Notes: a model not told the origin generated them from the sequence alone. Positions 51,760 to 60,881 are shown, counted from the stretch's first letter. The stretch is DNA of 64,000 nt from Haloterrigena salifodinae (GCF_003977755.1 NZ_RQWN01000001.1:1455855-1519854), one strand, 5' to 3'. Translations and numbers: made by a program.

Positions 51760-52155
51760 ATGGCCTGTACGGCATGTAGCTCACCGACGATCGTCTTTTC
51801 GATCCCCGAGGAGTACCGCGAGTACGCGCCGGGAGAGTCGCCGACCGGGACGCTCTGTACCCGCTGTTTGACCGTCGATCCCGAAGGCGGCAGCCCGCTC
51901 GAGGAACCGGATTTTACCCGCGTGAGCGACGCGTACCCGACCGCCCCCGACGCCGCGGTCCCGTTCGCCCTCGCCGTGGACCTGTGTTCGTCGCTGGCGA
52001 CGAACCGGGCCGCGATCGAGGACCTCCTCGAAGCCGTCGAGCGCGCGGGGACCGACCCACTGCTCGTACTCGACCGACTGGTCGACGATCCCGACGTCGA
52101 ACCGACGATCGATCTCGAGCGACGACGACACCAACTCGAGCAACTGTTGTACTGA
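51760..52155 (+). CDS. DUF6276 family protein
   Basis: 131-residue haloarchaeal protein of unknown role. The N-terminal MACTACSSPTIVFSIPEEYR and LCTRCLTVDP supply two CxxC pairs, so a zinc ribbon is likely. The C-terminal half is helical (FALAVDLCSSLATNRAAIED, then GTDPLLVLDRLVDDPDVEP). It lies 30 bases after atpD on the same strand. Its function cannot be deduced; a role with the ATP synthase is only suggested by position. Confidence 0.82.
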   Translation: MACTACSSPTIVFSIPEEYREYAPGESPTGTLCTRCLTVDPEGGSPLEEPDFTRVSDAYPTAPDAAVPFALAVDLCSSLATNRAAIEDLLEAVERAGTDPLLVLDRLVDDPDVEPTIDLERRRHQLEQLLY

Positions 52156-52303
52156 TCGCCGCGACCGTGGCGGCGGTAATTCTAGAGATGCTGGATAGTC
52201 CGAGTTGCGGAAGAAACGTCAGTTCGACTCGATCAGCGCCGTCGATCGTGAGGGTAGCGACTCTCGGTCTTCGTTCGGTCGAAAACGGCGACGACGTTCG
52301 GCG

Positions 52304-52702
52304 TTACTTCGCAGTCGGCGTCACGCTGTCGTTGATCGCCTGTTTGACCTGCAGGGCGGCGCTGGCCGCCAGTCCGCGGGCCACTTCGTCGCGTTCGTCG
52401 GCGGTGATCACCGCGTCGCCGGCCGCAACCTCCTCTAAGTCGGGCGTGAAGCCGGCGCTGACGGCGTGCCCGATTGGCGGGCGGACGGCGACGGTGACCT
52501 GCGGGCCGGTCATGCTCTGGGAAACCTCGGAGTCGACGACGTATTCGTCGGGGAGGAACTCGCGGGTTCGGGCGGCAATTCGGGAGACGTCGCGGTGGAG
52601 AGAGCGTTTCTGCGTCCGCGAGAGGTCCGGAACGTCCGCCGCGGCACGCTGACCAGCACCCGTTTCTCCCGGCAGCCCGGCGTACGGCGTATTTCCGTTC
52701 AT
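52304..52702 (-). CDS. DUF5811 family protein
   Basis: 132-residue haloarchaeal protein of unknown role. Typical stretches are NGNTPYAGLPGETGAGQRAA, then PDLSRTQKRSLHRDVSRIAA, EFLPDEYVVDSEVSQSMTGP and QVTVAVRPPIGHAVSAGFTP, ending LQVKQAINDSVTPTAK. It is mixed alpha/beta and soluble. The ATG at 52702 is chosen over 52777 because the conserved part begins there. It lies 71 bases after the pdaD stop on the same strand and may be cotranscribed with it. Confidence 0.82.
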   Translation of the reverse strand: MNGNTPYAGLPGETGAGQRAAADVPDLSRTQKRSLHRDVSRIAARTREFLPDEYVVDSEVSQSMTGPQVTVAVRPPIGHAVSAGFTPDLEEVAAGDAVITADERDEVARGLAASAALQVKQAINDSVTPTAK

Positions 52703-52773
52703 GAGAAGTGTGTACTGGTAGCAACGCACCGACGCGTCAAAAGGATTCGCTTTCGGGAAATTCCGACAACGCG

Positions 52774-53250
52774 TCAACAGATCGGCTCGCTCTCGCCGTA
52801 CACTGCGAGGACGACGGCGGTCGTGTGTTCGCCCGGTTCAGCCTGCTCGGACTCGACGGCTACCTGCGGATCGGCGAACTGCCAGTCCCGAAGCTCCTGA
52901 CCGGCATGGAGTCCCTCGCGAACCCGACGTTCGACGTCGTCCCGATCCGTCTCGCCGGCCGTCTCGTAGAACAGCCCCGGTCCCTCGGCCGATTGGGCCC
53001 ACGCCAGCGCCGCGCTGACCTGTCCCGGCCCCGCGGTAGTGGCCCGCGCCTCGACGACGGTTAGTCGGTCGCCAACGGGGCCGAGGTCGGGCGCCGTCCC
53101 GACGGCCTCGACGTCGACGTCGGCCGGAATCACCGAGGAGACTGAAACCAGATTGTAGTTCTCGACGCCGGCCTCGGCGAGCGCGGCGTCGTAGGAGGCC
53201 ATCGCCGTCGGGGCCGACGCGGACCCCCAGACGACTCGAATCGTGCTCAT
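52774..53250 (-). CDS. pdaD: Pyruvoyl-dependent arginine decarboxylase
   Basis: 158-residue proenzyme that converts arginine to agmatine. Self-cleavage at the Ser38-Ser39 bond in NLVSVSSVIPAD would give the beta chain and an alpha chain whose new N-terminus is the pyruvoyl group. Other conserved features are VWGSASAPTAMASYDAALAE and EGPGLFYETAG. In archaea agmatine feeds polyamine synthesis and the agmatidine modification of tRNA-Ile by TiaS; haloarchaea need it at least for the latter. The ATG at 53250 fits the family length. Upstream is a perfect 9-bp inverted repeat (53330-53357). Confidence 0.92.
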   Translation of the reverse strand: MSTIRVVWGSASAPTAMASYDAALAEAGVENYNLVSVSSVIPADVDVEAVGTAPDLGPVGDRLTVVEARATTAGPGQVSAALAWAQSAEGPGLFYETAGETDRDDVERRVREGLHAGQELRDWQFADPQVAVESEQAEPGEHTTAVVLAVYGESEPIC

Positions 53251-53329
53251 ACCCGACTTCAGGGACGAGCAGCGTAAGGCGTTGCGATCCGACGGTGGCT
53301 CGAGAGAGATACCCATTCAGTGACCGTGA

Positions 53330-53357
53330 ATGGAGCCCGAAAAAGTGAGGGCTCCAT
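53330..53357. promoter_or_regulatory. Perfect 9-bp inverted repeat upstream of pdaD
   Basis: ATGGAGCCC, ten bases, then GGGCTCCAT. It lies 80-107 bases upstream of the pdaD ATG. The spacing of arms (about 19 bases centre to centre) would suit a dimeric DNA-binding protein; alternatively it is an RNA hairpin at the end of PAN-strand transcription. Confidence 0.45.
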
Positions 53358-53529
53358 GAGCCGGGGAGAGCAGGCTGTCACACTGTTATTCATCGCGAGC
53401 GAGTGAAACGAGCGAGCGGGCCGACGACTGATGTGGAGCGAACGAGAGCGCGGCGCTGCGCGCCGCGTATAGACGAGCGGCGCAAGCCGCGAGTCGAGTG
53501 AGCGGAACGGAAGGCGGAGTGCTTTTTAT

Positions 53530-53580
53530 CGAAGTTTTCCCGAGGGTGCGCCTTCGGCGCACCCACAGAGGAAAAGTTCG
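53530..53580 (-). terminator. 51-base compound hairpin downstream of the PAN gene
   Basis: Inner perfect stem GGGTGCGCC-TTC-GGCGCACCC (53544-53564) inside an outer 11-bp stem with one mismatch (CGAAGTTTTCC at 53530-53540 with GGAAAAGTTCG at 53570-53580). It begins immediately after the PAN stop. On the minus strand it is followed by a run AAAAAGCAC rather than T, so a mobile or structural repeat is as likely as a terminator. Confidence 0.45.
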
Positions 53581-54813
53581 TTACTGGTAGAAGTAGCCGG
53601 GCGACGAAATCACGTCGCTCGAGTCGTCTTCCTCGATCTTCTCGAGGGCCTCCACGAAGTCCTGGTGGGTGACCTCGTTGCGGTCGTTGCGGATGGCGAA
53701 CATGCCGGCCTCGGTGGAGAGGCTCTCGATTTCGGCGCCGGAGTAGCCCTCGGTGTCGTCCGCGAGGGCGGCGAAGTCGACGTCGTCGGCAACGTTCATG
53801 CCGCGGGTGTGGATCTCGAGGATCTGCTCGCGGCCGTCGCGGTCGGGTTTGGGCACCTCGATGAGGCGGTCGAACCGGCCGGGCCGGAGGATCGCGCGGT
53901 CGAGCATGTCGAAGCGGTTGGTGGCGGCGATGATACGGATCTCGCCGCGGGCCTCGAAGCCGTCCATCTCCGAGAGGAGTTGCATCATCGTCCGCTGGAC
54001 CTCGGCGTCCCCGGAGGTCTTGGACTCGGAGCGGCGGGTCGCGATGGCGTCGATCTCGTCGATGAAGATGATGGCGGGTTCGCGCTCGCGAGCCATCTCG
54101 AAGAGATCGCGGACGAGCCGCGAGCCTTCGCCGATGAACTTGCGAACGAGTTCGGAGCCGGCCATCTTGATGAAGGTGGCGTCGGTTTCGTTGGCGACCG
54201 CTTTGGCGAGCATCGTCTTGCCCGTCCCCGGCGGGCCGTACAGCAGGACGCCGCTGGGCGGTTCGATCCCGACCTCGTCGAACAGTTCGGGCTCGGCCAG
54301 CGGCTGCTCGACGGCCTCGCGGACTTCCCGAACCTGCTCGTCGATCCCGCCGATCTCGGCGTAGGTGACTTCGGGCCGCTCGGTGATCTCCATCGACTGA
54401 GCCCGCGCGTCGGTCTCGGCGTTTAACACCGTCTGAATCGCGAAGGAGTCGTTGACGGCGACGCGGTCGCCGGGCTCGATTTGCTCGACGATCCGCGGCG
54501 AGACGTCGGTCAGCACCTCCTGGTTGTTGCCGTGCTGTTTGACGATGACCTCCTCGTTCTCGAGGACGTCCTCGACGGTGGCGATGTACAGCGAGGAACT
54601 CTTGAGCGTCTCGTTTTCGCGCTCGATGCGGTCGACGCGCTCGCGGAGTTGCTCCCGGCGTTCGTCGGCGTCGTCCAGCTGTTCGGAAAGCTGGTCGTTG
54701 ACGTCCACGAGATCCTGGTAGTGATCGCGGAGCGCCTCGAGCCGCTCGTCGTCGGGGAGATCCGGATCGATATCGCGGTGAGGTCGGTCGGGGATAGACG
54801 GGCTTCGAGACAT
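53581..54813 (-). CDS. pan: Proteasome-activating nucleotidase (PAN), AAA ATPase
   Basis: 410-residue hexameric unfoldase that feeds substrates to the 20S proteasome. It has an N-terminal coiled coil (~20-75, DHYQDLVDVNDQLSEQLDDA), an OB domain (VEDVLENEEVIVKQHGNNQE), Walker A GPPGTGKT near residue 191, Walker B IIFIDEID near residue 246, the second region of homology (IIAATNRFDMLDRAILRPGR), and a C-terminal FYQ that fits the HbYX gate-opening motif. The ATG at 54813 was chosen over 54882 because the acidic N-terminus MSRSPSIPDRPHRDIDPDL is usual. A TATA-like TTTATC (minus strand) lies about 31 bases upstream. Haloarchaea often have two PAN paralogues; which one this is cannot be decided. Confidence 0.94.
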   Translation of the reverse strand: MSRSPSIPDRPHRDIDPDLPDDERLEALRDHYQDLVDVNDQLSEQLDDADERREQLRERVDRIERENETLKSSSLYIATVEDVLENEEVIVKQHGNNQEVLTDVSPRIVEQIEPGDRVAVNDSFAIQTVLNAETDARAQSMEITERPEVTYAEIGGIDEQVREVREAVEQPLAEPELFDEVGIEPPSGVLLYGPPGTGKTMLAKAVANETDATFIKMAGSELVRKFIGEGSRLVRDLFEMAREREPAIIFIDEIDAIATRRSESKTSGDAEVQRTMMQLLSEMDGFEARGEIRIIAATNRFDMLDRAILRPGRFDRLIEVPKPDRDGREQILEIHTRGMNVADDVDFAALADDTEGYSGAEIESLSTEAGMFAIRNDRNEVTHQDFVEALEKIEEDDSSDVISSPGYFYQ

Positions 54814-54840
54814 CCTGACGTACGCTCGTAAGTCCCCGAC

Positions 54841-54847
54841 GATAAAT
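54841..54847 (-). promoter_or_regulatory. TATA-like element of the PAN gene
   Basis: On the minus strand CATTTATC lies 28-34 bases before the ATG at 54813, as expected for a near-leaderless transcript. Confidence 0.45.
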
Positions 54848-55045
54848 GTGCCTTTGGGTCCCGGATGGTTTTCGAACCCCACGAACGATGGCTTAACCCC
54901 GCGATATACGGGGACTCAGAGCGAACTGCAGGGGCGACGAGGACGACTCGAGCGGGCGTCTCGAGTCGACTCGAACCGGACGGTTCGAATTCGATCCGCT
55001 CGAGCGACCGTGCGAATCGGCACCTAAGGTGGTGTCCGAATTCCA

Positions 55046-56809
55046 TCAGGCCATCGTGTACCGCTCGAAACGGCCGATCGCGCGGCGGTACGAGAGCGCC
55101 GCGACGAGGAGGCCGCCGAAGAGAACGAGACCGCTACCGCCGAATCGCAGGACCGCGAGGTCCAGGCTTCCGATTCCGTCGCCGAGCGCGGTGAACCAGT
55201 CGGCGGGCACCGCGACGACGTCGACGGTCACGGCCGCGAGCAGTTCCAACAGGACCGCCGGGAGGCTTCCGAAGAGGCCGGCCAGCGCCGAGCGCGTCAG
55301 TTCCGGGGCGAGGACGAGTCCCGCGAGAACGGTTCCGGGGACGACCGTCAGCGCGGCGTGGAGAGTCACGGCGGTCATCCGCGGTGGGATCACGTCACGG
55401 CTCCGCCCGACGGAGATGGCGCTGAACCGTGGGAACGCCATCCCGATCAGCGGCGTGATTGCGACCGCGACGCAGGTCAAGAAACCGCTTAGCGCGATCA
55501 GGCCGACGCGCTCGAGCAGCGCGTACGGCGAGACGAGCGTCGCGAGCCCGGTCGCGAGGGGGACGAGCGGGAGGCCGATCAGCAGGCCCGGCACCAGAAG
55601 GCCGCGAACGTACTGACGGCCCGGGACGGCCGTCAGCGTTACCGGGAGCACCGCGCCCTCGTCGCCGAAGGGATTCATCGCGAACAGGGAACCGACGGCC
55701 CACGGGAGCGCAACGGCACACAGCGGCGCGGCCACCGTCTCGATCGAGCCGGACTGAACGGCCATATTGCCGACTGCGCCGCCGATAGAGAACAGCGGGA
55801 TCATGAGGAACGTCAGCCGGTTGGGATCGCGTCGCGTTCGAAGGAGCGCCCACTCTGCAACGCGTCGCGTCGGCGTCGATAGCAGTCGGGGCACCGGCAG
55901 CGGCGCCGCGGCGGCCGCGAGCGCGTCGCGACGAGCGATCGGTTCCGCCGCGCCGTCCCCGTTCCGGTCCGACTCGTCCGCGACGACGTCCACCGGGTCG
56001 ATAAACCACAGCGTCGCCGTCAGTCGGTCGACAGCGAGTCCGCCGACGGACAGCACCGCCGCGCTACTACAGAGGGAGCCGATCGACCGCAGCGGTGCCG
56101 ATATCAGTCCGGAGCCGGCCAGCGCGAGGTCGGCGAACCACCCGATCGGCAGCCACGCGAGCGACGACCGGTCGAAGGTGATCGGACCGATCCCCATGAA
56201 AACGAAGTAACAACCCATTCCGAGCAGCGACGCGACCGTTCCGAGGATGGTCCGGTGGCGGGCGACGAACGGCGACGTCGCCACGAGCAGGGCCACCGCA
56301 TAGCCGGCGGCCGATCCCGTGACGGCCACGGTCGCCGCGAAAAGCAACGCCGCCAGCGGCACGAGAACGAGGGCTGCCGGCGAGCCGAACAGGATGATGC
56401 AGATTCCGGTTAGGAGTATCGCCGGCGGTCCGAGATACGCGAGTAGCCGGAACGTCTCCGCGACGACCAGCCCGATCGCGGCCGTTCGCGCCGAGACGCT
56501 CGTCAGGACGAACGGTTCGGCCTCGATTCGCGTGCGTGCGGAGACGACGCGCTGACCGACGAGAAACACCCCGAACAGCCAGAAGAGCGCGATCAGTCCC
56601 CGGGCGTGACCGGGCGCCGGAAACGTCTCGAGGTCCCCGAGTTGCTCGGCAAACACGACCGCGACCAAGCCGCCGATCAGCGTCGGGACGAGCGCGCCGA
56701 AGCCGATCATGGCGGCCTGAAGCGGATTCCGGCGGAGCGCGCGGACCGACCGCCGAAACTCGAGAACGCCGATACGGAGGCTCGTCCGGGCCCAACTCGA
56801 GTCAGTCAC
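55046..56809 (-). CDS. ABC transporter permease (large two-block type)
   Basis: 587-residue integral membrane protein with about 12 or more hydrophobic segments in two blocks (~25-250 and ~320-585), for example GLIALFWLFGVFLVGQRVVS and YAVALLVATSPFVARH in the first and VGLIALSGFLTCVAVAITPL in the second. It resembles the ABC-2-type permeases found next to drug- or lipid-type ATPases in haloarchaea. It starts with GTG at 56809, eight bases inside the preceding ATPase gene, so the two are translationally coupled and form one exporter. The substrate is unknown. The longer ATG frame from 56851 lies within the ATPase gene and is rejected. Confidence 0.85.
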   Translation of the reverse strand: MTDSSWARTSLRIGVLEFRRSVRALRRNPLQAAMIGFGALVPTLIGGLVAVVFAEQLGDLETFPAPGHARGLIALFWLFGVFLVGQRVVSARTRIEAEPFVLTSVSARTAAIGLVVAETFRLLAYLGPPAILLTGICIILFGSPAALVLVPLAALLFAATVAVTGSAAGYAVALLVATSPFVARHRTILGTVASLLGMGCYFVFMGIGPITFDRSSLAWLPIGWFADLALAGSGLISAPLRSIGSLCSSAAVLSVGGLAVDRLTATLWFIDPVDVVADESDRNGDGAAEPIARRDALAAAAAPLPVPRLLSTPTRRVAEWALLRTRRDPNRLTFLMIPLFSIGGAVGNMAVQSGSIETVAAPLCAVALPWAVGSLFAMNPFGDEGAVLPVTLTAVPGRQYVRGLLVPGLLIGLPLVPLATGLATLVSPYALLERVGLIALSGFLTCVAVAITPLIGMAFPRFSAISVGRSRDVIPPRMTAVTLHAALTVVPGTVLAGLVLAPELTRSALAGLFGSLPAVLLELLAAVTVDVVAVPADWFTALGDGIGSLDLAVLRFGGSGLVLFGGLLVAALSYRRAIGRFERYTMA

Positions 56810-57596
56810 GGGTCGCCTCCACACGGTCCGTCTCACCGCGGTCTTCGTCACGAGCGGAGCCGAGAGGATCGGCGTCGGTCAGTTCGAAGAAGACGTCCTC
56901 GAGCGTGCCGTCGTCACCGGCTTCGGCCCGTCGGACGAGCGCGTCGGGCGCGCCCTCGGCGACCAGTTGTCCGTCCGAGAGGATACCGACCGCGTCGGCG
57001 ACCTCTTCGACGACCGGCAGGATGTGCGTCGAGAGAAAGACGGTCGTGCCTCCGTCCGCGAGGCCGCGAATTCGCTCCCGGATCGTCTTGGCCGCTCGCG
57101 GATCCAGCCCGGACGTCGGTTCGTCGAGGAAGACGACGTCGGGGTCGTGGAGCACGGCCTGCACGAAGGCGACCTTCTGGCGCATCCCCGTCGAGTAGTC
57201 GTCGATGAGCGCATCGGCGTCGGCCAGCAAGTCGAGGTCCGCGAGCAGCGACTCGATTCGCTCCCGGGTGTCCGCCGACGAGAGGTCGCGCAGCCCAGCG
57301 ACGTACTCGAGTTGCTCGAAGCCGGTCGCCTGCTCGTACAGCGGCGGTGTCTCCGGGAGGTAGCCGACGCGCGGTCGGAGCGCAGTCCGGTCCGTGATCG
57401 GAACGCCGGCGACGGCGCCGCTCCCCTCCGTCGGCCGGGTGAGACTGGTCAGCAGCCGCATCGTCGTCGTCTTCCCCGCGCCGTTCGGGCCGAGAAAGCC
57501 GTAGACGGATCCCTCGGGAATCGAGAGCTCGATGTTGTCGACGGCGACCGTCGCTCCGTACCGTTTCGTCAGTCCCGTCGTCTCGATCGCTACCAT
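56802..57596 (-). CDS. ABC transporter ATP-binding protein (ABC-2 exporter type)
   Basis: 264-residue ATPase. It has Walker A GPNGAGKTT (in VYGFLGPNGAGKTTTMRLLT), the Q loop in VGYLPETPPLYEQATGFEQL, a signature motif reading YSTGMRQK in place of LSGGQ, Walker B VVFLDEPTSGLDP and the H-loop in VFLSTHILPVVEEVADAVGI. The STGMRQ signature is common in the CcmA/NodI-like exporter branch. The C-terminal ~30 residues are acidic. It pairs with the overlapping permease gene. TA-rich sequence just upstream (TATATATG-like on the plus strand near 57610) is the probable promoter. Confidence 0.92.
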   Translation of the reverse strand: MVAIETTGLTKRYGATVAVDNIELSIPEGSVYGFLGPNGAGKTTTMRLLTSLTRPTEGSGAVAGVPITDRTALRPRVGYLPETPPLYEQATGFEQLEYVAGLRDLSSADTRERIESLLADLDLLADADALIDDYSTGMRQKVAFVQAVLHDPDVVFLDEPTSGLDPRAAKTIRERIRGLADGGTTVFLSTHILPVVEEVADAVGILSDGQLVAEGAPDALVRRAEAGDDGTLEDVFFELTDADPLGSARDEDRGETDRVEATRD

Positions 57597-57790
57597 TCGT
57601 TACGTCACTATATATGTCAATACAAGTAGTGTTTGTGGTTTGATTGTAGTGCTTTCATGTCTGTCCAGATAGTGAAGCCGTCGGGGGTATCGGATAAGAC
57701 AGCGCGAGAGGCGGAGTGCGAAAAGTGAGACGGACGGAAGCGAAAGCGTGAGAGCGCGGACCGACCGCTCGAGTCGCCGGCCGACTCGAC

Positions 57791-59602
57791 CTACTTCATC
57801 AGCGCTTCCATCTCCTCGAGTCGCTGCCCGTAGGTCTCGAGGGCGCGGTCGATCGGTCCCGAACTGCTCATGTCGACGCCGGCGATCCGCAGGAGTTCGA
57901 GCGGGTACTCCCGGGAGCCCCGTCGGAGGAACTCGAGGTAGTCTGCGGCGGCGTCGGCGTTCCGGTCGCCGCCGGCGCCGTCGGGGAGCACGTTGTCGAC
58001 GATGGCCAGCGCCGCGGAGATGCCGGTCGCGTACTGATAGACGTAGAACGCGCGGTAGAAGTGGGGGATGCGCATCCACTCGCGGGCGATGCGGTCGTCG
58101 ACGACTGCGGGCTCGTAGTAGTCCTCTTTCAGCCCGCGGTAGAGTTCGTCCAGTCGGTCGGCCGTCAGCGGTTCGCCCTCCTCCTCGAGGCGGTGGGTCT
58201 CGTGTTCGAACTCCGCGAACAGCGTCTGACGGTAGAGCGTCGAACGCACGCGTTCCAAGAACTCGTTTAAGACGTGCTTCTTGAACTCGGGGTCGTCGAC
58301 GGTCTCGAGGAGGTGGCTGGTCAGCAGGGCCTCGTTGACCGTGCTGGCGACCTCGGCGACGAAGATCTCGTAGCTCGAGTAGACGAAGGGCTGTTCTTCC
58401 TTGGTGAGTTCGGAGTGCATCGAGTGGCCGAGTTCGTGGGCCAGCGTATACATCGAGGAGATGTCGTCCTGATAGTTCATCAGGATGAAGGGCTGGGTGT
58501 CGTAGGTGCCCCCCGAGTACGCGCCCGCTTGCTTGCCCTCGTTCTCGTAGACGTCGACCCAGTTCGACTCCAGTCCCTCGGCGACGCGGGACTGGTACTC
58601 CTCGCCCAGCGGCGCCAGCGACTCGACGACGTACTCGGTGGCCTGATCGTACTCGAGGTCGGGGCCCTCGTCGCCGGTCAGGGGCATGTAGACGTCCCAC
58701 ATCTGCAGGTCGTCGACGCCCAGTGCCCGCTCCTTCAGTTCGGCGTGGCGGTGGAGTTTGTCGATGTTGTCGTGGACCGTCTCGACGAGGGTGTCGTAGA
58801 CGTCGACGGGGACGTTGGGGCCGTTGAGGGCGGCCTCACGGGCAGTGTCGTAGTTGCGCGCCTGCGCGGTCTTGACGTCGGCCTTGACGCTGTTCTTGTA
58901 GGCCGAGGCGACGGTGTTTCGCATGGCCGACCACTCGTCGTAGTACTCCTCGTGGACCGTTCGACGGAACTCGCGGTCGGGCCGTTTCAGCAGGTTGACG
59001 AAGTTGCTCTGGGTGATCTCGACGGCCTCGCCGTCGGGATCCTCGACGGTTGGGAACTCCATGTCCGCGTTCGCGAGCATGTTGTAGACCTCGCCCGTGG
59101 CGCCGGTTACCTCGCTCAGGTCGGCGAGCAGTTCCTCGACCTCCGCCGAGCGGGTGTGGGGCTTCATCCGGAGGACGTCGTCGACGTAGTGGTCGTAGGT
59201 CTCGAGGACGGATACCTCGTCGACCATCGCGTCGAACTCCTCGCAGGTCAGCTCCTGGATTTCAGGGTCGATGAACGACGCCGCGGACTGGGCGTCGGCG
59301 GCCAGCGACTGCGACCGGGCCGTCAGCGCCTGGTACTGCTGATTAGCCGTGTCCTCGTCGCGGCGCATTCGGGCGTAGGCGGCGACGGTCGATACCTCGC
59401 GCATGATCTCGTCGCGCAACTCGAGGACGTCACGGAGCGTTTCGGCGTCGTCGGTGACCTGCCCCTCGTAGGCCGCGAGTTCGTCGACGCGCTCGGCGAC
59501 CCCCTCGTAGGCGGCCTCCCAGTCGTCGTCGGTCGCGTAGATGCTCTCGAGGTCCCAAGTGTATTCCTCGTCGACCTCGGAGCGTTCGGGAACGGAACTC
59601 AT
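57791..59602 (-). CDS. pepF: Oligoendopeptidase F (M3 family)
   Basis: 603-residue cytoplasmic zinc metallopeptidase that trims short peptides, such as those released by the proteasome. The zinc site is LAHELGHSMHSEL (HExGH, near residue 388), with the downstream Glu in VYSSYEIFVAEVASTVNEAL. The N-terminal helical domain (WDLESIYATDDDWEAAYEGV, then ALTARSQSLAADAQSAASFI) and the C-terminal IPHFYRAFYVYQYATGISAA are family features. Length is exactly usual. It is divergent from the OYE-type gene and lies two genes away from PAN. Confidence 0.94.
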   Translation of the reverse strand: MSSVPERSEVDEEYTWDLESIYATDDDWEAAYEGVAERVDELAAYEGQVTDDAETLRDVLELRDEIMREVSTVAAYARMRRDEDTANQQYQALTARSQSLAADAQSAASFIDPEIQELTCEEFDAMVDEVSVLETYDHYVDDVLRMKPHTRSAEVEELLADLSEVTGATGEVYNMLANADMEFPTVEDPDGEAVEITQSNFVNLLKRPDREFRRTVHEEYYDEWSAMRNTVASAYKNSVKADVKTAQARNYDTAREAALNGPNVPVDVYDTLVETVHDNIDKLHRHAELKERALGVDDLQMWDVYMPLTGDEGPDLEYDQATEYVVESLAPLGEEYQSRVAEGLESNWVDVYENEGKQAGAYSGGTYDTQPFILMNYQDDISSMYTLAHELGHSMHSELTKEEQPFVYSSYEIFVAEVASTVNEALLTSHLLETVDDPEFKKHVLNEFLERVRSTLYRQTLFAEFEHETHRLEEEGEPLTADRLDELYRGLKEDYYEPAVVDDRIAREWMRIPHFYRAFYVYQYATGISAALAIVDNVLPDGAGGDRNADAAADYLEFLRRGSREYPLELLRIAGVDMSSSGPIDRALETYGQRLEEMEALMK

Positions 59603-59765
59603 AGGACGCGTTTCGGAACGTAGGTGGTAAAGCGTATCGGAGAGGGAAAACCGACCGCGGCAGCGCCGGTGAGACGCCGCCGGTCCGTATCGGTTTTTGA
59701 TCGCTATTTCGCGGCCAATACACGACGGCCCGCCGCTTTTACGCGCTGCCGGTCAACCACACTCG

Positions 59766-60881
59766 ATGAGCACTTCCAACGATATTCTGTTCGATTCCGT
59801 CGACCTCGGCGACGAAACGCTGCCGAATCGGGTCGGTCTGGCACCGATGACCCGAACCAGTGCGACGGCGGACGGCCGCGCGACGACCGAGATGGCGCGC
59901 TACTACGCGAAGTTCGCCCGCGGCGGCTTCTCGTTTCTCATCACCGAAGGGACCTATCCCGACGAGGCGTACAGTCAGGGGTACGACGATCAACCAGGAA
60001 TCGCGAACGACGACCACGTCGAGGCGTGGCGGCGGGTTACCGACGCCGTTCACGACGAGGGCGCGCCGATCTTCGCCCAATTGATGCACGCCGGCGCGCT
60101 CTCGCAGGGGAACCGCTACACCGACGAGCGGCTCGCACCGTCGGCGGTCCGACCGAAGGGAGAGCAACTCGAGATGTACGGCGGTAGCGGCGAGTTTCCG
60201 GAGCCCCGCGCCGCGACGGCGGACGACATCGAGGACGTGATCGAGACCTTCGTCGCGGCCGCCGAGCGCGCGGTCGAGGCGAACTTCGACGGCGTCGAAG
60301 TCCACGGCGCGAACGGCTACCTGCTTGACCAGTTCCTCACGACGTACACCAACGAGCGCGACGACGAGTACGGCGGCGACGTCGAGAACCGAATCCGCCT
60401 GACGGCGGAGGTCCTCGAGGGGGTCCAGACCGCGACGCCCGACGAGTTCGTCGTCGGCGTTCGGATCTCCCAGAGCAAGGTCAACGATCCCGATTACCGC
60501 TGGCCCGGCGGCGAGGACGACGCCGCGGTCGTCTTCGAGACGCTTTCCGACGCCGGCGCCGACTACCTCCACGTCACCGAGGAGGACGTGACGACGCCCG
60601 CCTTCGAGAGCGGGCCGACGCTCACGGAACTCGCCGACCGATACGGCGACGCCCCGGTGATCGCCAACGGCGCGCTCGAGGACCCGGACGCGGCGCGGGC
60701 GACCGTCGCAGAGGGCGCCGACCTGATCACCCTCGCGAAGGGCGCACTCGCCAACCCCGACTGGCCCCAGCGCATCGCCGAGGACCGTCCGCTCGCGGAC
60801 TTTGACTTCCAGCGCATCCTCCAGCCGGACGCCACCATCGACGAGTCCGAGGTGCCCGAACCGGCGGACGCGGACGACTAG
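59766..60881 (+). CDS. Old Yellow Enzyme-type NADH:flavin oxidoreductase
   Basis: 371-residue FMN enzyme that reduces activated alkenes at the expense of NAD(P)H. The barrel start is LPNRVGLAPMTRTSATADG, followed by the substrate-binding His/Asn pair in VEVHGANGYLLDQFLTTYTN (near residue 178), DEYGGDVENRIRLTAEV, and the FMN phosphate site PVIANGALEDPD with ITLAKGALANPDWPQRIAED. The tyrosine and loop pattern fit the classical OYE/12-oxophytodienoate reductase branch rather than the YqjM branch, but this is a judgement by eye. The ATG at 59766 gives MSTSNDILFDSVDLGDETL. The M28 peptidase gene follows after 72 bases, so a shared transcript is possible. Confidence 0.92.
   Translation: MSTSNDILFDSVDLGDETLPNRVGLAPMTRTSATADGRATTEMARYYAKFARGGFSFLITEGTYPDEAYSQGYDDQPGIANDDHVEAWRRVTDAVHDEGAPIFAQLMHAGALSQGNRYTDERLAPSAVRPKGEQLEMYGGSGEFPEPRAATADDIEDVIETFVAAAERAVEANFDGVEVHGANGYLLDQFLTTYTNERDDEYGGDVENRIRLTAEVLEGVQTATPDEFVVGVRISQSKVNDPDYRWPGGEDDAAVVFETLSDAGADYLHVTEEDVTTPAFESGPTLTELADRYGDAPVIANGALEDPDAARATVAEGADLITLAKGALANPDWPQRIAEDRPLADFDFQRILQPDATIDESEVPEPADADD

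Larger units (their letters stand above)
53251..53580. other. Hairpin-rich intergenic stretch between pdaD and PAN
   Basis: No gene is present. Elements in order are: the pdaD promoter (CTTACGC about 22-30 bases upstream on the minus strand), an inverted repeat (53330-53357), a GAGCGAGTGAAACGAGCGAG-type stretch (about 53398-53418), a hairpin at 53449-53467 (8-bp stem, loop TGC), a GCGGC-GCAA-GCCGC hairpin near 53478-53491, and a 51-base compound hairpin (53530-53580) that touches the PAN stop codon. Confidence 0.55.
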
